Shown one piece after another: positions 46,970 to 56,744 of a DNA stretch of 64,000 nucleotides. The first letter of the stretch is position 1. Every line of letters begins with the position of its first letter. Source of the stretch: Microbulbifer sediminum (GTDB lineage Bacteria; Pseudomonadota; Gammaproteobacteria; Pseudomonadales; Cellvibrionaceae); contig NZ_JAJSAP010000006.1 in NCBI RefSeq assembly GCF_021729035.1, positions 186,001 through 250,000 on the forward strand, in the 5' to 3' direction. The translations under genes were made by a program, and so were the position numbers. The notes below the pieces were generated by a model. That model was not told the origin of the DNA and did not search any database. It saw nothing but the letters and a program-made list of their open reading frames with translations.

Positions 46970-48025
46970 ATGAGTGAGCGTTCGACAGATGAAGTAGACA
47001 TGCGGCGCACGGAGCTTGGCCAGTGGGCCACGCGCGCGCTGTCGGCGGCACAGCCGGTGCAGCTGTGGCCACTGTCGGGCGATGCCGGCTTCCGCCGCTA
47101 TTTCCGCGCCAGCGGTGAGCCGAGCCTGATAGCGGTGGATTCCCCGCCCGAGCGCACCAACCCTGCGCGATTTGTGGCGCTTTCGGACTACCTGCGCCGT
47201 TACGGCATCCATACTCCCCTGGTGGTCGCCGCCGATGTCAGCCAGGGCTTTATGCTGCTGGAGGACCTGGGTGACCGGCAGCTGCTGTCGCTGCTCAACG
47301 CGGACACGGTAGAGGGCCTGTATGGCGAGATGCTCACCGAGCTTTTGTGCCTGCAGCAGATTCCGCGTTCGGAGGAGTTACTGCCGCTGTACAGCCGCGA
47401 GTTGCTGCGGACGGAAATGCAGATCCTGCCCGAGTGGCTGGTGGAAAAGCTGCTGGGGTACACCCTGAGCGCTGATGAGCGGCGCTTGCTGGACAGGACT
47501 TTCGACCTGCTGCTGGACGCCGCAGAGGAGCAGCCCCGGGTGCTGGTGCATCGGGATTACCACAGCCGCAACCTGATGGTGCGTGAGGGCGAGCGCCCGG
47601 GCGTGGTGGATTTCCAGGATGCGGTGTGGGGGCCGGTAACCTATGACCTGGCTTCGCTATTGCGTGACTGTTATATCCGCTGGCCCCGCGAACAGGTGGA
47701 AAACTGGGCGCTGTGTTATGCGTCTACGGCCGAGTCGGCGGGTATCCTGCCGGCGGTGGATCGCGAGACGTTCCTGCGCTGGTTCGACTGGATGGGCCTG
47801 CAGCGACATATTAAGGTGCTGGGTATCTTCCCGAGGCTTTACCTGCGCGACGGCAAGCAGGGCTATCTGCCCGATCTGCCACTGGTGATTCGCTATACCC
47901 TGGAAGTCGCCGGCCGTTACCCTGAACTGAAACCCTTTGCCGAGTGGTTTGGCGCAGAACTTTTGCCTCTGGCCGAGCGTCAGAGTTGGTACCGCGACTA
48001 CCGTACGGCAGGTGAGCGCGGCTGA
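46970..48025 (+). CDS. amgK: N-acetylmuramate/N-acetylglucosamine kinase (AmgK)
   Basis: A 351-aa phosphotransferase of the aminoglycoside-kinase fold. Catalytic motif VLVHRDYHSRNLMV (about residue 190) and metal-binding GVVDFQDAVWGPVTYDLASLL are complete. In Pseudomonas AmgK phosphorylates the anomeric carbon of MurNAc (and GlcNAc) in the peptidoglycan-recycling path that bypasses de novo UDP-MurNAc synthesis and fosfomycin. Here, as there, it is divergent from lptD and followed by murU, which makes the assignment secure in context. Confidence 0.92.
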   Translation: MSERSTDEVDMRRTELGQWATRALSAAQPVQLWPLSGDAGFRRYFRASGEPSLIAVDSPPERTNPARFVALSDYLRRYGIHTPLVVAADVSQGFMLLEDLGDRQLLSLLNADTVEGLYGEMLTELLCLQQIPRSEELLPLYSRELLRTEMQILPEWLVEKLLGYTLSADERRLLDRTFDLLLDAAEEQPRVLVHRDYHSRNLMVREGERPGVVDFQDAVWGPVTYDLASLLRDCYIRWPREQVENWALCYASTAESAGILPAVDRETFLRWFDWMGLQRHIKVLGIFPRLYLRDGKQGYLPDLPLVIRYTLEVAGRYPELKPFAEWFGAELLPLAERQSWYRDYRTAGERG

Positions 48026-48058
48026 TAAACTCAAGCTGCGAACCGCACGAAGACTGGA

Positions 48059-48766
48059 ATGAGCCAAGCAAAAGATAATCAGGTCCCCACAGCCATGGTG
48101 CTGGCAGCCGGGTTCGGCAAGCGCATGCGGCCACTGACCGATAACACACCCAAGCCGTTGCTGTCGGTAGCGGGCAAGCCGCTGATCGACCATGCCCTTG
48201 ATCGGCTGGCGGCTGTGGGGGTGCGTCGGGTGGTGATCAACCTGGGTTACCTGGGCGAGAAGATTCGCCAGCACGTCGGTAACGGCGAGCGCTGGGGGCT
48301 CGAGGTGAGCTATTCGGTCGAGGGGGAGCCGGTGGAAACTGCCGGTGGTATTCTCAAGGCCCTGCCCCTGCTGGGCGACAGCCCGTTCCTGGTCGTCAAC
48401 GGCGACGTCTGGTGTGACTTCGACCTGTCGGTCTGGCTGGAGCGGCCGCTGCCGGCCGGCTGCCCCGGCCGCCTGCTGATGGTGCCCAACCCGCCACACA
48501 ACCCCGAGGGTGACTTCGGTATCGACGAGGGGCTGCTGTCTGGCACGGCCACTCCGCGCTACACCTTTGCCGGGATCAGCTGGTTGCGCCCCGAGACGCT
48601 GACCGCTTATCCGCGCCGGCGCACCTGCTTCGGCCTGGGGGAGGTCTTCGTGCACAATGAGGACCGCCTGCAGGCAGAGCTCTATGAGGGCGACTGGTGT
48701 GATGTGGGGACCCCGGAGCGCCTGCAGCGGCTGGACGCACGCCTGTGCGGTAAATCTGAACAATAA
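48059..48766 (+). CDS. murU: N-acetylmuramate-1-phosphate uridylyltransferase (MurU)
   Basis: A 235-aa nucleotidyltransferase with the signature MVLAAGFGKRMRPLTDNTPKPLL, VNGDVWCDFDL for metal binding, and the end motif GDWCDVGTPERLQRLD. MurU activates MurNAc-1-phosphate from AmgK to UDP-MurNAc. It lies 33 bp downstream of amgK on the same strand and 15 bp before the rpe start, so amgK-murU-rpe are probably co-transcribed. Confidence 0.92.
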   Translation: MSQAKDNQVPTAMVLAAGFGKRMRPLTDNTPKPLLSVAGKPLIDHALDRLAAVGVRRVVINLGYLGEKIRQHVGNGERWGLEVSYSVEGEPVETAGGILKALPLLGDSPFLVVNGDVWCDFDLSVWLERPLPAGCPGRLLMVPNPPHNPEGDFGIDEGLLSGTATPRYTFAGISWLRPETLTAYPRRRTCFGLGEVFVHNEDRLQAELYEGDWCDVGTPERLQRLDARLCGKSEQ

Positions 48767-48781
48767 GTGACAGGAATCACC

Positions 48782-49447
48782 ATGCCCGACTTCAAGATTG
48801 CCCCGTCTATCCTTTCCGCCAATTTCGCCCGCCTCGGGGAAGAGGTGGATGCCGTGTTGGCAGCGGGTGCCGACTGGGTCCATTTCGATGTAATGGACAA
48901 TCACTATGTCCCCAACCTGACCATCGGGCCCATGGTTTGTCAGGCGCTGCGCAAGCATGGGGTCGAGGCACCCATCGACGTGCACCTGATGGTGGAGCCG
49001 GTGGATGACATGATCCGCATGTTTGCCGATGCCGGCGCGACCTACATCACCTTTCATCCGGAGGCGTCGCGCCATGTGGACCGCTCACTGCAGCTGATCC
49101 AGAGTCTCGGCTGCAAGGCGGGGCTGGTGCTGAACCCGGCCACCGGCCTGGAGTCCGTGAAATACGTGATGGACAGGCTCGACATGATCCTGCTGATGTC
49201 GGTCAACCCGGGTTTCGGCGGCCAGAAGTTTATCCCCGCCACCCTCGACAAGCTGCGGGAGGCGCGCGGCTTGATCGATGGTTCCGGTCGCGATATCCGG
49301 CTCGAGATCGACGGCGGCGTGACCCGGGACAATATCGCCGAAATCGCCGCCGCAGGTGCCGATACTTTTGTGGCCGGTTCGGCGATATTCAATGCGGGCG
49401 ACTACGCCGAGGTGATCGGCGCGATGCGCCGCGAACTCGCTCCCTGA
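48782..49447 (+). CDS. rpe: Ribulose-phosphate 3-epimerase
   Basis: A 221-aa TIM-barrel enzyme of the pentose phosphate pathway that interconverts ribulose-5-P and xylulose-5-P. Motifs: [36 protein letters not shown] with metal His/Asp, [14 protein letters not shown] and [13 protein letters not shown] 48782 has AGGA at good spacing. In Pseudomonas relatives a phosphoglycolate phosphatase gene (gph) often follows; here 270 bp of non-coding DNA leads straight to trpE. Confidence 0.96.
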   Translation: MPDFKIAPSILSANFARLGEEVDAVLAAGADWVHFDVMDNHYVPNLTIGPMVCQALRKHGVEAPIDVHLMVEPVDDMIRMFADAGATYITFHPEASRHVDRSLQLIQSLGCKAGLVLNPATGLESVKYVMDRLDMILLMSVNPGFGGQKFIPATLDKLREARGLIDGSGRDIRLEIDGGVTRDNIAEIAAAGADTFVAGSAIFNAGDYAEVIGAMRRELAP

Positions 49448-49545
49448 TCCGGTTCGTCCCGCCCGGTACCCCTCCGGCCGGGGCGGGCCTTGCCCACCCG
49501 GCGGCAGGTTTGTAAACTTGCCAGCTCGAATGACGAGGCCACCCC

Positions 49546-49593
49546 GTGATCGCAACTGCTTCCCACTTCCACAGCTGGCGATGGCGCCACTGA
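49546..49593 (+). CDS. Candidate trp leader peptide with two Trp codons
   Basis: A 15-codon ORF upstream of trpE starting at GTG 49546, with GAGG about seven bases before it. The peptide, MIATASHFHSWRWRH, has two tryptophans (TGG at 49576-49578 and 49582-49584) near its end, the layout of ribosome-mediated attenuators. trpE in Pseudomonas putida is known to be controlled by attenuation. Downstream a stem (49644-49651 with 49662-49669) could be part of alternative structures, but a clear terminator with U-run is not visible, so attenuation is inferred. Confidence 0.55.
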   Translation: MIATASHFHSWRWRH

Positions 49594-49717
49594 CCCGCTG
49601 ACCGGTGCCCCCTCCCTGAAGGGCTTGCGCCTGGCAAACCGCGGGCGGAGTTTGTCCAATCCGCTCGGGCTATAACCCAGAACTATACGATTGGTTTCAA
49701 TCTTCTCCGGAGTCGCC

Positions 49718-51250
49718 ATGACCCCCAGTGAATACACCCAGCTTGCGTCTGCAGGATACAACCGCATACCGCTTGTCCGCCGTGTTTTGGCGGATATCGA
49801 AACGCCCCTGTCCACTTACCTGAAACTGGCCGCGGGCCGCTACAGCTACCTGCTCGAATCGGTGCAGGGTGGTGAGAAGTGGGGCCGCTACTCGATTATC
49901 GGCCTGCCGGCGCGCACCGTGCTGCGGGTCCGGGGTCACCAGGTTGAGATTGAGCGGGACGGCGATGTGGTGGAAACCGCCGAGGTTGCGGATCCGCTGG
50001 CTTTCGTCGAGTCCTTCCAGCAGCGCTACAGCGCTCCGGAACTGCCCGGCCTGCCGCGCTTCAATGGCGGGCTGGTGGGTTATTTTAGCTACGACTGCGT
50101 GCGCTATATCGAGCCGCGCCTGGCCGCCAGCTGCCCGCCGGATACATTGGGCAATCCGGATATCCTGCTGATGGTGAGCGACGAGCTGGTGGTGTTCGAC
50201 AACCTGGCCGGCACGGTCATCTTTATCGCCCATGCCGACCCGTCACGGGACGGGGATTTCGAGCGGGCCCAGCAGCGGCTCGGCGATCTGGTGGCACAGC
50301 TGGCGCGCCCGCTGCCCGATACCCCGCCGCTGGACCTGGACGCCAGTGGTATCGAGGAGGGCGCGTTCCGCTCCCATTTCGGCGAGGAAGCCTTCAAGCG
50401 CAGCGTAGCCCGGGTAAAGGACTACATTCTCGCCGGGGACGTGATGCAGGTGGTGCCCTCGCAGCGACTGTCGGCGCCCTATAGCGCTCCACCGCTGAAT
50501 CTGTACCGCGCACTGCGCAGCCTGAACCCGTCGCCGTACATGTATTTCCTCGACCTGGGGGACCACCAGGTAGTGGGTTCCAGTCCGGAGATCCTGGTGC
50601 ACCTGGAAGACGGTGACATGACCGTGCGGCCCATCGCGGGCACCCGTAAGCGCGGTGATACCGAGGAAGAGGACGTGGCCCTGGAGCAGGAGCTGCTCTC
50701 GGACCCGAAGGAACTTGCCGAACACCTGATGCTGATCGACCTGGGGCGCAATGACGTGGGCCGGGTGGCGGAAACCGGCAGCGTCCGGGTTACCGAGCAG
50801 ATGGCGGTGGAGCGGTATTCCCACGTCATGCATATCGTGTCCAATGTGACGGGGCGCATCCGGCCGGGCCTGGCCGCCATCGACGCCCTGCGGGCGGCGC
50901 TGCCGGCGGGAACCCTGTCCGGGGCACCGAAAATCCGCGCCATGGAGATCATCGACGAACTGGAGCCGGAAAAGCGCGGCATCTACGGCGGTGCGGTGGG
51001 GTATCTGGCCTGGAACGGCAATATGGACACTGCCATCGCCATCCGTACGGCGGTCATCAAGGACGGGCAGGTGTATATCCAGGCGGGCGCCGGGCTGGTC
51101 GCCGACTCGGACCCGCAATCGGAGTGGGATGAGACCATGAACAAGGCGCGGGCGCTCTTCCGTGCCGTGGCGATCGCGGTGGCCGGCGAATCCCGCCCGG
51201 CTACCGGGACAAGAGATGACGAGAGTAGTGAGACGGTAAATCATGACTGA
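49718..51250 (+). CDS. trpE: Anthranilate synthase component I
   Basis: A 510-aa chorismate-using enzyme, first step of tryptophan synthesis. Motifs include [51 protein letters not shown] and [21 protein letters not shown], all typical of TrpE/PabB catalytic domains; the N-terminal LLES segment (SYLLESVQ) fits the feedback Trp-binding site. ATG 49718 with GGAG is chosen over an upstream in-frame start. It works with the trpG amidotransferase; a channel gene lies between them. Confidence 0.96.
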   Translation: MTPSEYTQLASAGYNRIPLVRRVLADIETPLSTYLKLAAGRYSYLLESVQGGEKWGRYSIIGLPARTVLRVRGHQVEIERDGDVVETAEVADPLAFVESFQQRYSAPELPGLPRFNGGLVGYFSYDCVRYIEPRLAASCPPDTLGNPDILLMVSDELVVFDNLAGTVIFIAHADPSRDGDFERAQQRLGDLVAQLARPLPDTPPLDLDASGIEEGAFRSHFGEEAFKRSVARVKDYILAGDVMQVVPSQRLSAPYSAPPLNLYRALRSLNPSPYMYFLDLGDHQVVGSSPEILVHLEDGDMTVRPIAGTRKRGDTEEEDVALEQELLSDPKELAEHLMLIDLGRNDVGRVAETGSVRVTEQMAVERYSHVMHIVSNVTGRIRPGLAAIDALRAALPAGTLSGAPKIRAMEIIDELEPEKRGIYGGAVGYLAWNGNMDTAIAIRTAVIKDGQVYIQAGAGLVADSDPQSEWDETMNKARALFRAVAIAVAGESRPATGTRDDESSETVNHD

Positions 51251-52106
51251 AGTCACAGTGCCGGTGAGGGCCGGTATTGCCGATACCTGTGCCCGCCTGG
51301 TGGCGGCGCCGCTGTTTAACCAGGTGATTATTGGCCTGATCCTGCTTAACGGTGTGGCGGTGGGGCTCGAGACTTCGACCTGGGTCGTCGAGCGCTTCGG
51401 CGGTTTCCTGCACGGGATCAACCAGTTGATCCTGGTGTCGTTCGTGCTGGAGGCGATCGTGAAGATGGCCGCGCATGGCAGCCGCCCATGGCGCTATTTT
51501 GCCAGCGGCTGGAACTGCTTCGATTTCTCCATCATTGTGCTGAGCCTGGTTCCCGCCGCCGGTCCCATGGCCACCCTGGCGCGGCTGGTACGGGTGTTGC
51601 GTGTGCTGCGACTGGTTTCCGCGTTCCCCGAGCTGCGACTGCTGGTGGACACCCTGCTGCGCAGCCTGCCGAGCATGTTCCATATCGCGCTGCTGATGGG
51701 CATCATCTTTTATATTTATGGAGTCGCCGGTTATTTCCTGTTTTCTGAAATCGACCCGACCCACTGGCGCAGCCTGCCGATCGCGCTGCTGAGCCTGTTC
51801 CGGATCGTCACTTTCGAGGACTGGACCGACATCATGTACACCGCCATGGAGACGCTACCCTGGGCATGGCTGTATTTCGTCAGCTTCGTGGTCATGGGTG
51901 CTTTCGTGATGATCAACCTGTTTATCGGCGTGGTGCTCAACAACCTTGAGGAAGCCAAGCTGCGCCGGCTCGATGAACTGCAGCTGCCGCCCAGCCAGAC
52001 CGAGATACTCCGCGAGCTCCGCGCCACACAGGATGCGCTGGCGCGACTGCAGAGACGTATGGACAAATCCGCCGCACAGCCAACAGGAGAGGCCACCGAA
52101 CAATGA
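51243..52106 (+). CDS. Voltage-gated ion channel with calcium-type filter
   Basis: A 287-aa, six-helix single-domain channel of the NaChBac type. S1-S3 lie at about 25-100. S4 carries Arg at 114, 117, 120 and 123 ([14 protein letters not shown]). The pore loop has the filter T190-F-E-D-W-T-D196, and S6 is at about 207-233. A coiled-coil tail (about 236-275) would hold the tetramer together. NavAb has TLESWSM and its engineered calcium form TLDDWSD; the extra Asp193 and Asp196 suggest calcium permeation (inference). Its start overlaps trpE by 8 bp and its stop overlaps trpG by 4 bp, so it is translated within the trp operon, an unexpected place. Confidence 0.9.
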   Translation: MTEVTVPVRAGIADTCARLVAAPLFNQVIIGLILLNGVAVGLETSTWVVERFGGFLHGINQLILVSFVLEAIVKMAAHGSRPWRYFASGWNCFDFSIIVLSLVPAAGPMATLARLVRVLRVLRLVSAFPELRLLVDTLLRSLPSMFHIALLMGIIFYIYGVAGYFLFSEIDPTHWRSLPIALLSLFRIVTFEDWTDIMYTAMETLPWAWLYFVSFVVMGAFVMINLFIGVVLNNLEEAKLRRLDELQLPPSQTEILRELRATQDALARLQRRMDKSAAQPTGEATEQ

Positions 52107-52681
52107 TACTGATGATCGACAATTACGACTCCTTCACCTGGAATGTCGTGCAGTACATGGCCGAGCTGGGGGCGACCGTGGAGGTGCGCCGCAACGATGA
52201 AATCACCGTGACGGATATCGAGCGTCTGGCACCGGAGAAGGTTGTGATTTCGCCGGGCCCCTGTACACCGAATGAGGCCGGCATTTCCATGGAGGCAATA
52301 CGCCGGTTTGCCGGCGAAATCCCGCTCCTGGGGATCTGCCTGGGACACCAGAGTATTGGCCAGGTCTTCGGTGGGCGGGTGGTCCGCGCAGGGCAGGTAA
52401 TGCACGGCAAGACATCGATGATCGTGCACAACAACCGTGGTGTGTTCCATAACCTCTCCAACCCGTTCGAGGCCACCCGCTATCACTCCCTGGTGGTGGA
52501 GAAGGGCAGCCTGCCGGAATGCCTTGAGGTGACCGCCTGGACGGAAACCGAAAGCGGCGAGATTGACGAGATCATGGGCCTGCGCCACCGGGAGTTGGCG
52601 GTGGAGGGGGTGCAATTCCATCCGGAGTCGATCCTCACCCAGCATGGCCACGACCTGCTGAGAAATTTTGTCGACGCCTGA
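52103..52681 (+). CDS. trpG: Anthranilate synthase component II (glutamine amidotransferase)
   Basis: A 192-aa class I amidotransferase that supplies ammonia to TrpE. The catalytic Cys is in [12 protein letters not shown], and the His/Glu pair in [13 protein letters not shown]. The opening [18 protein letters not shown] is characteristic. It may also pair with PabB for folate synthesis, as single TrpG-type subunits often do. ATGA overlap with the channel gene upstream; trpD follows after 21 bp. Confidence 0.96.
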   Translation: MILMIDNYDSFTWNVVQYMAELGATVEVRRNDEITVTDIERLAPEKVVISPGPCTPNEAGISMEAIRRFAGEIPLLGICLGHQSIGQVFGGRVVRAGQVMHGKTSMIVHNNRGVFHNLSNPFEATRYHSLVVEKGSLPECLEVTAWTETESGEIDEIMGLRHRELAVEGVQFHPESILTQHGHDLLRNFVDA

Positions 52682-52702
52682 TCAAAACCTGGGGGAAAGA
52701 CT

Positions 52703-53752
52703 ATGGATATCAAGCAAGCCATTGCCCGGTTAGTGGAGGGCGGGGGCCTGACCCGTACCGAGATGCGTGAGGCCATGGGCCAGATCATGCGTGGTGAGGC
52801 AGAGGACGCCCAGATCGGTGCGTTTCTGGTGGCACTGCGGATACGGGGAGAGACTGTCGAGGAAATCACCGGGGCTGTGGAGGTGATGCGTGAGCTGGCC
52901 ACGCCGGTCGAGATTGACCAGGCACACGCGGTCGATATTGTCGGGACCGGTGGCGACGATGCCAACCTGTTCAACGTCTCCAGTGCGGCAAGTTTTATCG
53001 CCGCGGCTGCCGGGGCGCGGGTTGCCAAGCATGGCAATCGCTCGGTCTCTTCCAGTAGCGGCGCTGCGGACCTGCTGGAGGCGGCGGGCATTTACCTGCC
53101 CCTCTCGCCGGAACAGGTGGGTCGCTGTGTCGATACCATCGGTGTTGGTTTCATGTTTGCGCCGAGCTACCACAGTGCCATGCGCCATGCGATCGGGCCG
53201 CGCCGGGCACTCGGGCTGCGCACCATTTTCAACCTGCTGGGCCCCCTGACCAATCCGGCCGGTGTGCGCCGCCAGCTGATAGGCGTCTATGACCGCCGTT
53301 ACTGTCGCATGCTGGCGGAGGTGCTTCAGAACCTGGGCGCTGAACACGTGATCGTCATGCACAGCGAGGATGGCCTGGACGAGGCGAGTATCGCCGCCGA
53401 TACCTACGCGGTAGAGCTGAAAGGCGGCGAGCTGCGCGAGCGTACCTTCCGGCCAGAGGACTTCGGGATCGAACGCGACACTCTCGATGGGCTGGAAGTA
53501 TCTGGCGCGGAAGAGTCGCTGGCGCTGATCCGCGATGCGCTGGGCAAATGCGAGACACCTGCGGGCCGCAAGGCCGCCGATATCCTGGCCCTGAATGCAG
53601 GGCTGGCGATCTACGTCAGCGGCGTTGCAGGCACCGCGGAAGAGGGCGTGGCGATGGCGCAGGACGCCATTGCCAGTGGCCTGGCTGGCGAAAAAATCAA
53701 GGACCTGGCGGCATTTACCAGCGCCTTCCGTCCGGAGGATGTGGAATCATGA
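52703..53752 (+). CDS. trpD: Anthranilate phosphoribosyltransferase
   Basis: A 349-aa enzyme that couples anthranilate to PRPP. Motifs: [20 protein letters not shown] with the PRPP-binding [34 protein letters not shown] and [23 protein letters not shown] precedes the ATG. Its TGA overlaps the trpC ATG (ATGA), so the two are coupled. Confidence 0.97.
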   Translation: MDIKQAIARLVEGGGLTRTEMREAMGQIMRGEAEDAQIGAFLVALRIRGETVEEITGAVEVMRELATPVEIDQAHAVDIVGTGGDDANLFNVSSAASFIAAAAGARVAKHGNRSVSSSSGAADLLEAAGIYLPLSPEQVGRCVDTIGVGFMFAPSYHSAMRHAIGPRRALGLRTIFNLLGPLTNPAGVRRQLIGVYDRRYCRMLAEVLQNLGAEHVIVMHSEDGLDEASIAADTYAVELKGGELRERTFRPEDFGIERDTLDGLEVSGAEESLALIRDALGKCETPAGRKAADILALNAGLAIYVSGVAGTAEEGVAMAQDAIASGLAGEKIKDLAAFTSAFRPEDVES

Positions 53753-54543
53753 GTACGCCGACGATCCTGAAGACCATTGTCGAGCGCAAGTGGCAGGAAG
53801 TGGCCGAGCGCAAGGCGCGCATGTCCCAGGCTGCCGTGCGCGGTCTGGCCGAGCAGCAGCCGGCCTGCCGTGGATTTGTGGATGCCATCGAGGGCAGGAT
53901 TGCCGCAGGTGAGGCGGCGGTGATTGCCGAGATCAAAAAAGCCTCTCCCAGCAAGGGGGTGATCCGTCCCGACTTTATTCCCGCGGAAATCGCCAGCAGT
54001 TATGCCCGTGGCGGCGCAGCCTGCCTGTCTGTGCTGACCGATGTGGACTTTTTCCAGGGAGCCGACGAGTACCTGCAGCAGGCCCGCAACGCCGTGCGCC
54101 TGCCGGTGCTGCGCAAGGATTTTACCGTGGATCCATATCAGGTATTCGAGGCGCGGGCGATCGGGGCAGACTGTATCCTGCTGATCGCGGCTTGCCTGGA
54201 CGACGCGCAAATGCGGGACCTGAATGCGCTGGCGACCGAGCTGGGTCTGGATGTACTGGTGGAAGTCCACAACCGCGCGGAACTGGAGCGAGCCCTGGCG
54301 CTGCCCAACCGTCTGGTGGGCATCAACAACCGCAACCTGCATACCTTCGAGGTCCAGCTGGAAACCACCTTCAAGCTGCTAGACCTCATCCCGGACGACC
54401 GCATTGTGGTCACGGAAAGTGGGATTCATACCACTGACGACGTAGCGGCCATGCGCGGTCATAACGTCAACGCTTTCCTGGTGGGTGAGGCCTTTATGCG
54501 AGAGGAGGAGCCGGGACGTAAGCTGATGGAAATGTTCAACTAG
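53749..54543 (+). CDS. trpC: Indole-3-glycerol phosphate synthase
   Basis: A 264-aa TIM-barrel enzyme that closes the indole ring. Motifs: [55 protein letters not shown] and [14 protein letters not shown]. It is a monofunctional TrpC (no TrpF fusion), as in Pseudomonas. The frame is open upstream within trpD, but the ATGA overlap at 53749 fixes the start. trpF, trpB and trpA are not in the window. A strong terminator follows. Confidence 0.97.
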   Translation: MSTPTILKTIVERKWQEVAERKARMSQAAVRGLAEQQPACRGFVDAIEGRIAAGEAAVIAEIKKASPSKGVIRPDFIPAEIASSYARGGAACLSVLTDVDFFQGADEYLQQARNAVRLPVLRKDFTVDPYQVFEARAIGADCILLIAACLDDAQMRDLNALATELGLDVLVEVHNRAELERALALPNRLVGINNRNLHTFEVQLETTFKLLDLIPDDRIVVTESGIHTTDDVAAMRGHNVNAFLVGEAFMREEEPGRKLMEMFN

Positions 54544-54590
54544 CTGCCCCACCCGGATTGTTGGTCGTGCGGGACAGCTTTATAGCCGCC

Positions 54591-54642
54591 CCGCAATAGA
54601 AAAAGGGCGAGCCTGTGCGGGCTCGCCCTTTTTCTATTGCGG
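54591..54642. terminator. Bidirectional terminator, 23-bp perfect inverted repeat
   Basis: Two 23-base arms (54591-54613 and 54620-54642) pair without mismatch across a 6-base loop. The core is GGGCGAGCC/GGCTCGCCC flanked by A5 and T5, so U-runs follow the stem in both directions. It separates trpC (rightward) from vfr (leftward). Confidence 0.93.
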
Positions 54643-54656
54643 TTCAGGCGGCGGCG

Positions 54657-55292
54657 TCAGCGGGTGCCGTAAACCACCATGGTCTTGCCCTTCACCGATA
54701 CCAGACCCTGTTCCTCCAGGGTCTTGAGTACCCGGCCGACCATTTCCCGGGAGCAGCCCACGATGCGACCGATTTCCTGCCGGGTGATCTTGATCTGCAT
54801 GCCCTCGGGGTGGGTCATGGCATCCGGCTCGTTACAGAGGTCGAGCAGGGTGCGGGCCACGCGGCCGGTGACGTCCAGGAAGGCCAGGTCACCGACCTTG
54901 CGGGTGGTATTGCGCAGGCGGCTCGCCATCTGCGTGGCCAGGGAAAACAGGAATTCCGGGTGCTGGCGGGTAAGCTCCTGGAACTTGCCATAGGAGATTT
55001 CCGCAACCTCGCACTCGGTCTTGGTGCGTACCCAGGCGCTGCGGGTGTCCTGGTCGAACAGTCCCATCTCGCCAAAAAAGTCGCCATCATTCAGGTAGGC
55101 GACGATCATTTCCCGGCCCTCATCGTCCTCGATCAGGACGGTCACGGAGCCGCGCATGATGAAGTAAAGAGATTCGCAGCGGTCGCCGGCATAGATGATT
55201 GTGCTCTTGGCCGGGTAGCGACGCCGGTGGCAATGGGCAAGAAAGTCTTCGATATTGCCAGTGGACATGGATTCTTCGGTAGCAACCGTCAC
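54657..55292 (-). CDS. vfr: cAMP-receptor-type global regulator Vfr
   Basis: A 211-aa CRP/FNR protein strongly resembling Pseudomonas Vfr: [20 protein letters not shown] at the start, a cyclic-nucleotide fold with the [10 protein letters not shown] and [17 protein letters not shown] phosphate-binding part, and the [23 protein letters not shown] near the end. Vfr/CRP controls virulence, carbon use, motility and quorum sensing in response to cAMP. GTG 55292 with AAGGAG eight bases upstream is chosen; the frame extends further without homology. The position next to trpC is conserved with Pseudomonas aeruginosa. Confidence 0.95.
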   Translation of the reverse strand: MTVATEESMSTGNIEDFLAHCHRRRYPAKSTIIYAGDRCESLYFIMRGSVTVLIEDDEGREMIVAYLNDGDFFGEMGLFDQDTRSAWVRTKTECEVAEISYGKFQELTRQHPEFLFSLATQMASRLRNTTRKVGDLAFLDVTGRVARTLLDLCNEPDAMTHPEGMQIKITRQEIGRIVGCSREMVGRVLKTLEEQGLVSVKGKTMVVYGTR

Positions 55293-55639
55293 GGATCTAC
55301 TCCTTATTCTTAAATTTGTGCCTGATCCCCACCGGGAGTGCAATCAACACATGCCGGTGAATTATCCCCTGATTCGCCGGTTCCAAACAGTGGCACCACT
55401 CGGGAATCACTCGCGTTGTGACCTGAGACACCGTCACCGTGCCAACTGTTTTGCTATGGCCGGGCGGATACCCACAACGGAGTCTGTGAGAGGGCGGTCA
55501 GTACAGATGCCTACTATACCGCATTGAGCGCCTGCGAAAAGGCTGGGGCGGTGATTGGTAGTGACTCCCGGGACGCGTATAAGTTCCCGTGTGGTAAGCT
55601 TGCCGCCCAATTTTGTGAGATTGCAGGAGGAGCAGGCGC
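55293..55639. other. Divergent intergenic region vfr/OsmC-like gene
   Basis: About 350 bp with no gene. No clear CRP box (TGTGA-N6-TCACA) was found, so autoregulation of vfr is not supported by eye. An AGGAGG lies directly before the rightward gene. Confidence 0.45.
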
Positions 55640-56047
55640 ATGCAGGCCAGAGTAACCTGGGTGGATGGTGTCACTTTTGTCGGCGAAGCCGGTAGCGGTA
55701 ACTCCGTGGTGATGGAGGGTGGCGAAAAAAACAATGGCATCCGGCCGATGGAGATGATGCTGCTGGGGGCCGGCGGTTGCGCATCCTACGATGTGGTCAC
55801 CATCCTGCAGAAGGCCCGGCAGGAAGTCATCAGCTGCCACTGTGAGCTCAAGGGCGAGCGTCCCGATGCAACGCCGGCACCGTTTACCCGGATCGAGATG
55901 GAATTTGTCGTGCGGGGCAGGAATATCAAGGAGAGCCAGGTGGCCAGGGCTGTGGAGCTGTCTGCGGACAAGTACTGCTCCGCCTCCATCATGCTGAAAA
56001 ATGCCGGCGTGGAGATTGTGCACCGCTACCGCATTGAGGAGGCGTGA
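55640..56047 (+). CDS. OsmC family protein (YhfA-like)
   Basis: A 135-aa OsmC-fold protein. Two Cys residues typical of OsmC/Ohr peroxidases are present in GAGGCASYDVVTIL (about residue 55) and DKYCSASIMLKNAGVEI (about residue 113). The short form without extra domains is like E. coli YhfA, which also lies near crp. Thiol peroxidase activity is likely for the fold but unproven for this subgroup. A strong AGGAGG precedes the ATG. Divergent from vfr. Confidence 0.9.
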   Translation: MQARVTWVDGVTFVGEAGSGNSVVMEGGEKNNGIRPMEMMLLGAGGCASYDVVTILQKARQEVISCHCELKGERPDATPAPFTRIEMEFVVRGRNIKESQVARAVELSADKYCSASIMLKNAGVEIVHRYRIEEA

Positions 56048-56071
56048 TACGCCTCCCCGTGCCTGCGGCCC

Positions 56072-56719
56072 CTAAACCCGGTAGCTGGCCGAAGTCATCA
56101 GCTTCGAGACCAGTGTCATCAGGCCCTTCACCGGAGCCGGGAAGCGGGCGCCGCCGGCGGCGAGTGCCGCGTGCTGGTGCTCGGCTTCATCCTCGCGCAT
56201 CTGTTCGACAATTGCCCGGCTTTTGGTGTCCTGGGCCGGCAGCCGCTCCAGGTGGCTGTCCAGGTGTTTGCAGACCTGCTCCTCGGTGGCTGCGACAAAA
56301 CCCAGGCTGACCCGGTCGCTGACCTTGCCGGCCGCAGCGCCGAGACCAAACGAAAGGCCATACCAGAGAGGGTTGAGGAGGCTGGGACGACTGTCCAGCT
56401 CGCGCAGTCGCTGTTCGCACCAGGCCAGGTGGTCAATCTCCTCCTCCGCGGCCTGCTCCATCTCCTCGCGTACGTCGGGCAGCTTTGCCGTCAGTGCCTG
56501 CCCCTGGTAAAGCGCCTGGGCACAGACCTCACCGCTGTGGTTGACCCGCATCAGGCCCGCCGCGTGGCGCCGTTCCCGGTCATCCAGTTGCGGTTCCTCG
56601 GTAGCCCGGGCCGGTGACGGCCGCGGATGGGCGGGCGCCCCGGGGCTGAGGGTCCGCAGGGCGCGGTCCGCCTGTAGCAGCAGGCGGTCCAGGCCGGTCA
56701 GTTGGCGCTCTCTGGACAT
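56072..56719 (-). CDS. coq7: 2-nonaprenyl-3-methyl-6-methoxy-1,4-benzoquinol hydroxylase (Coq7)
   Basis: A 215-aa di-iron hydroxylase of ubiquinone synthesis. Iron-binding carboxylates and histidines fall in [46 protein letters not shown] and [11 protein letters not shown], the paired ExxH pattern of the family. Start ATG 56719 gives the expected length; the frame is open further upstream inside the 3' part of purD. It converges with the OsmC-like gene. Its presence together with the rest of the window fits an aerobic, ubiquinone-using cell. Confidence 0.95.
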   Translation of the reverse strand: MSRERQLTGLDRLLLQADRALRTLSPGAPAHPRPSPARATEEPQLDDRERRHAAGLMRVNHSGEVCAQALYQGQALTAKLPDVREEMEQAAEEEIDHLAWCEQRLRELDSRPSLLNPLWYGLSFGLGAAAGKVSDRVSLGFVAATEEQVCKHLDSHLERLPAQDTKSRAIVEQMREDEAEHQHAALAAGGARFPAPVKGLMTLVSKLMTSASYRV

Positions 56720-56744
56720 GGCAGGACTCCGTTCGGTGTTCGGG

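Noticed and set aside
55293-55639. Possible CRP box between vfr and the OsmC-like gene
   Set aside because: TGTGA and TCAC halves are present but with wrong spacing.
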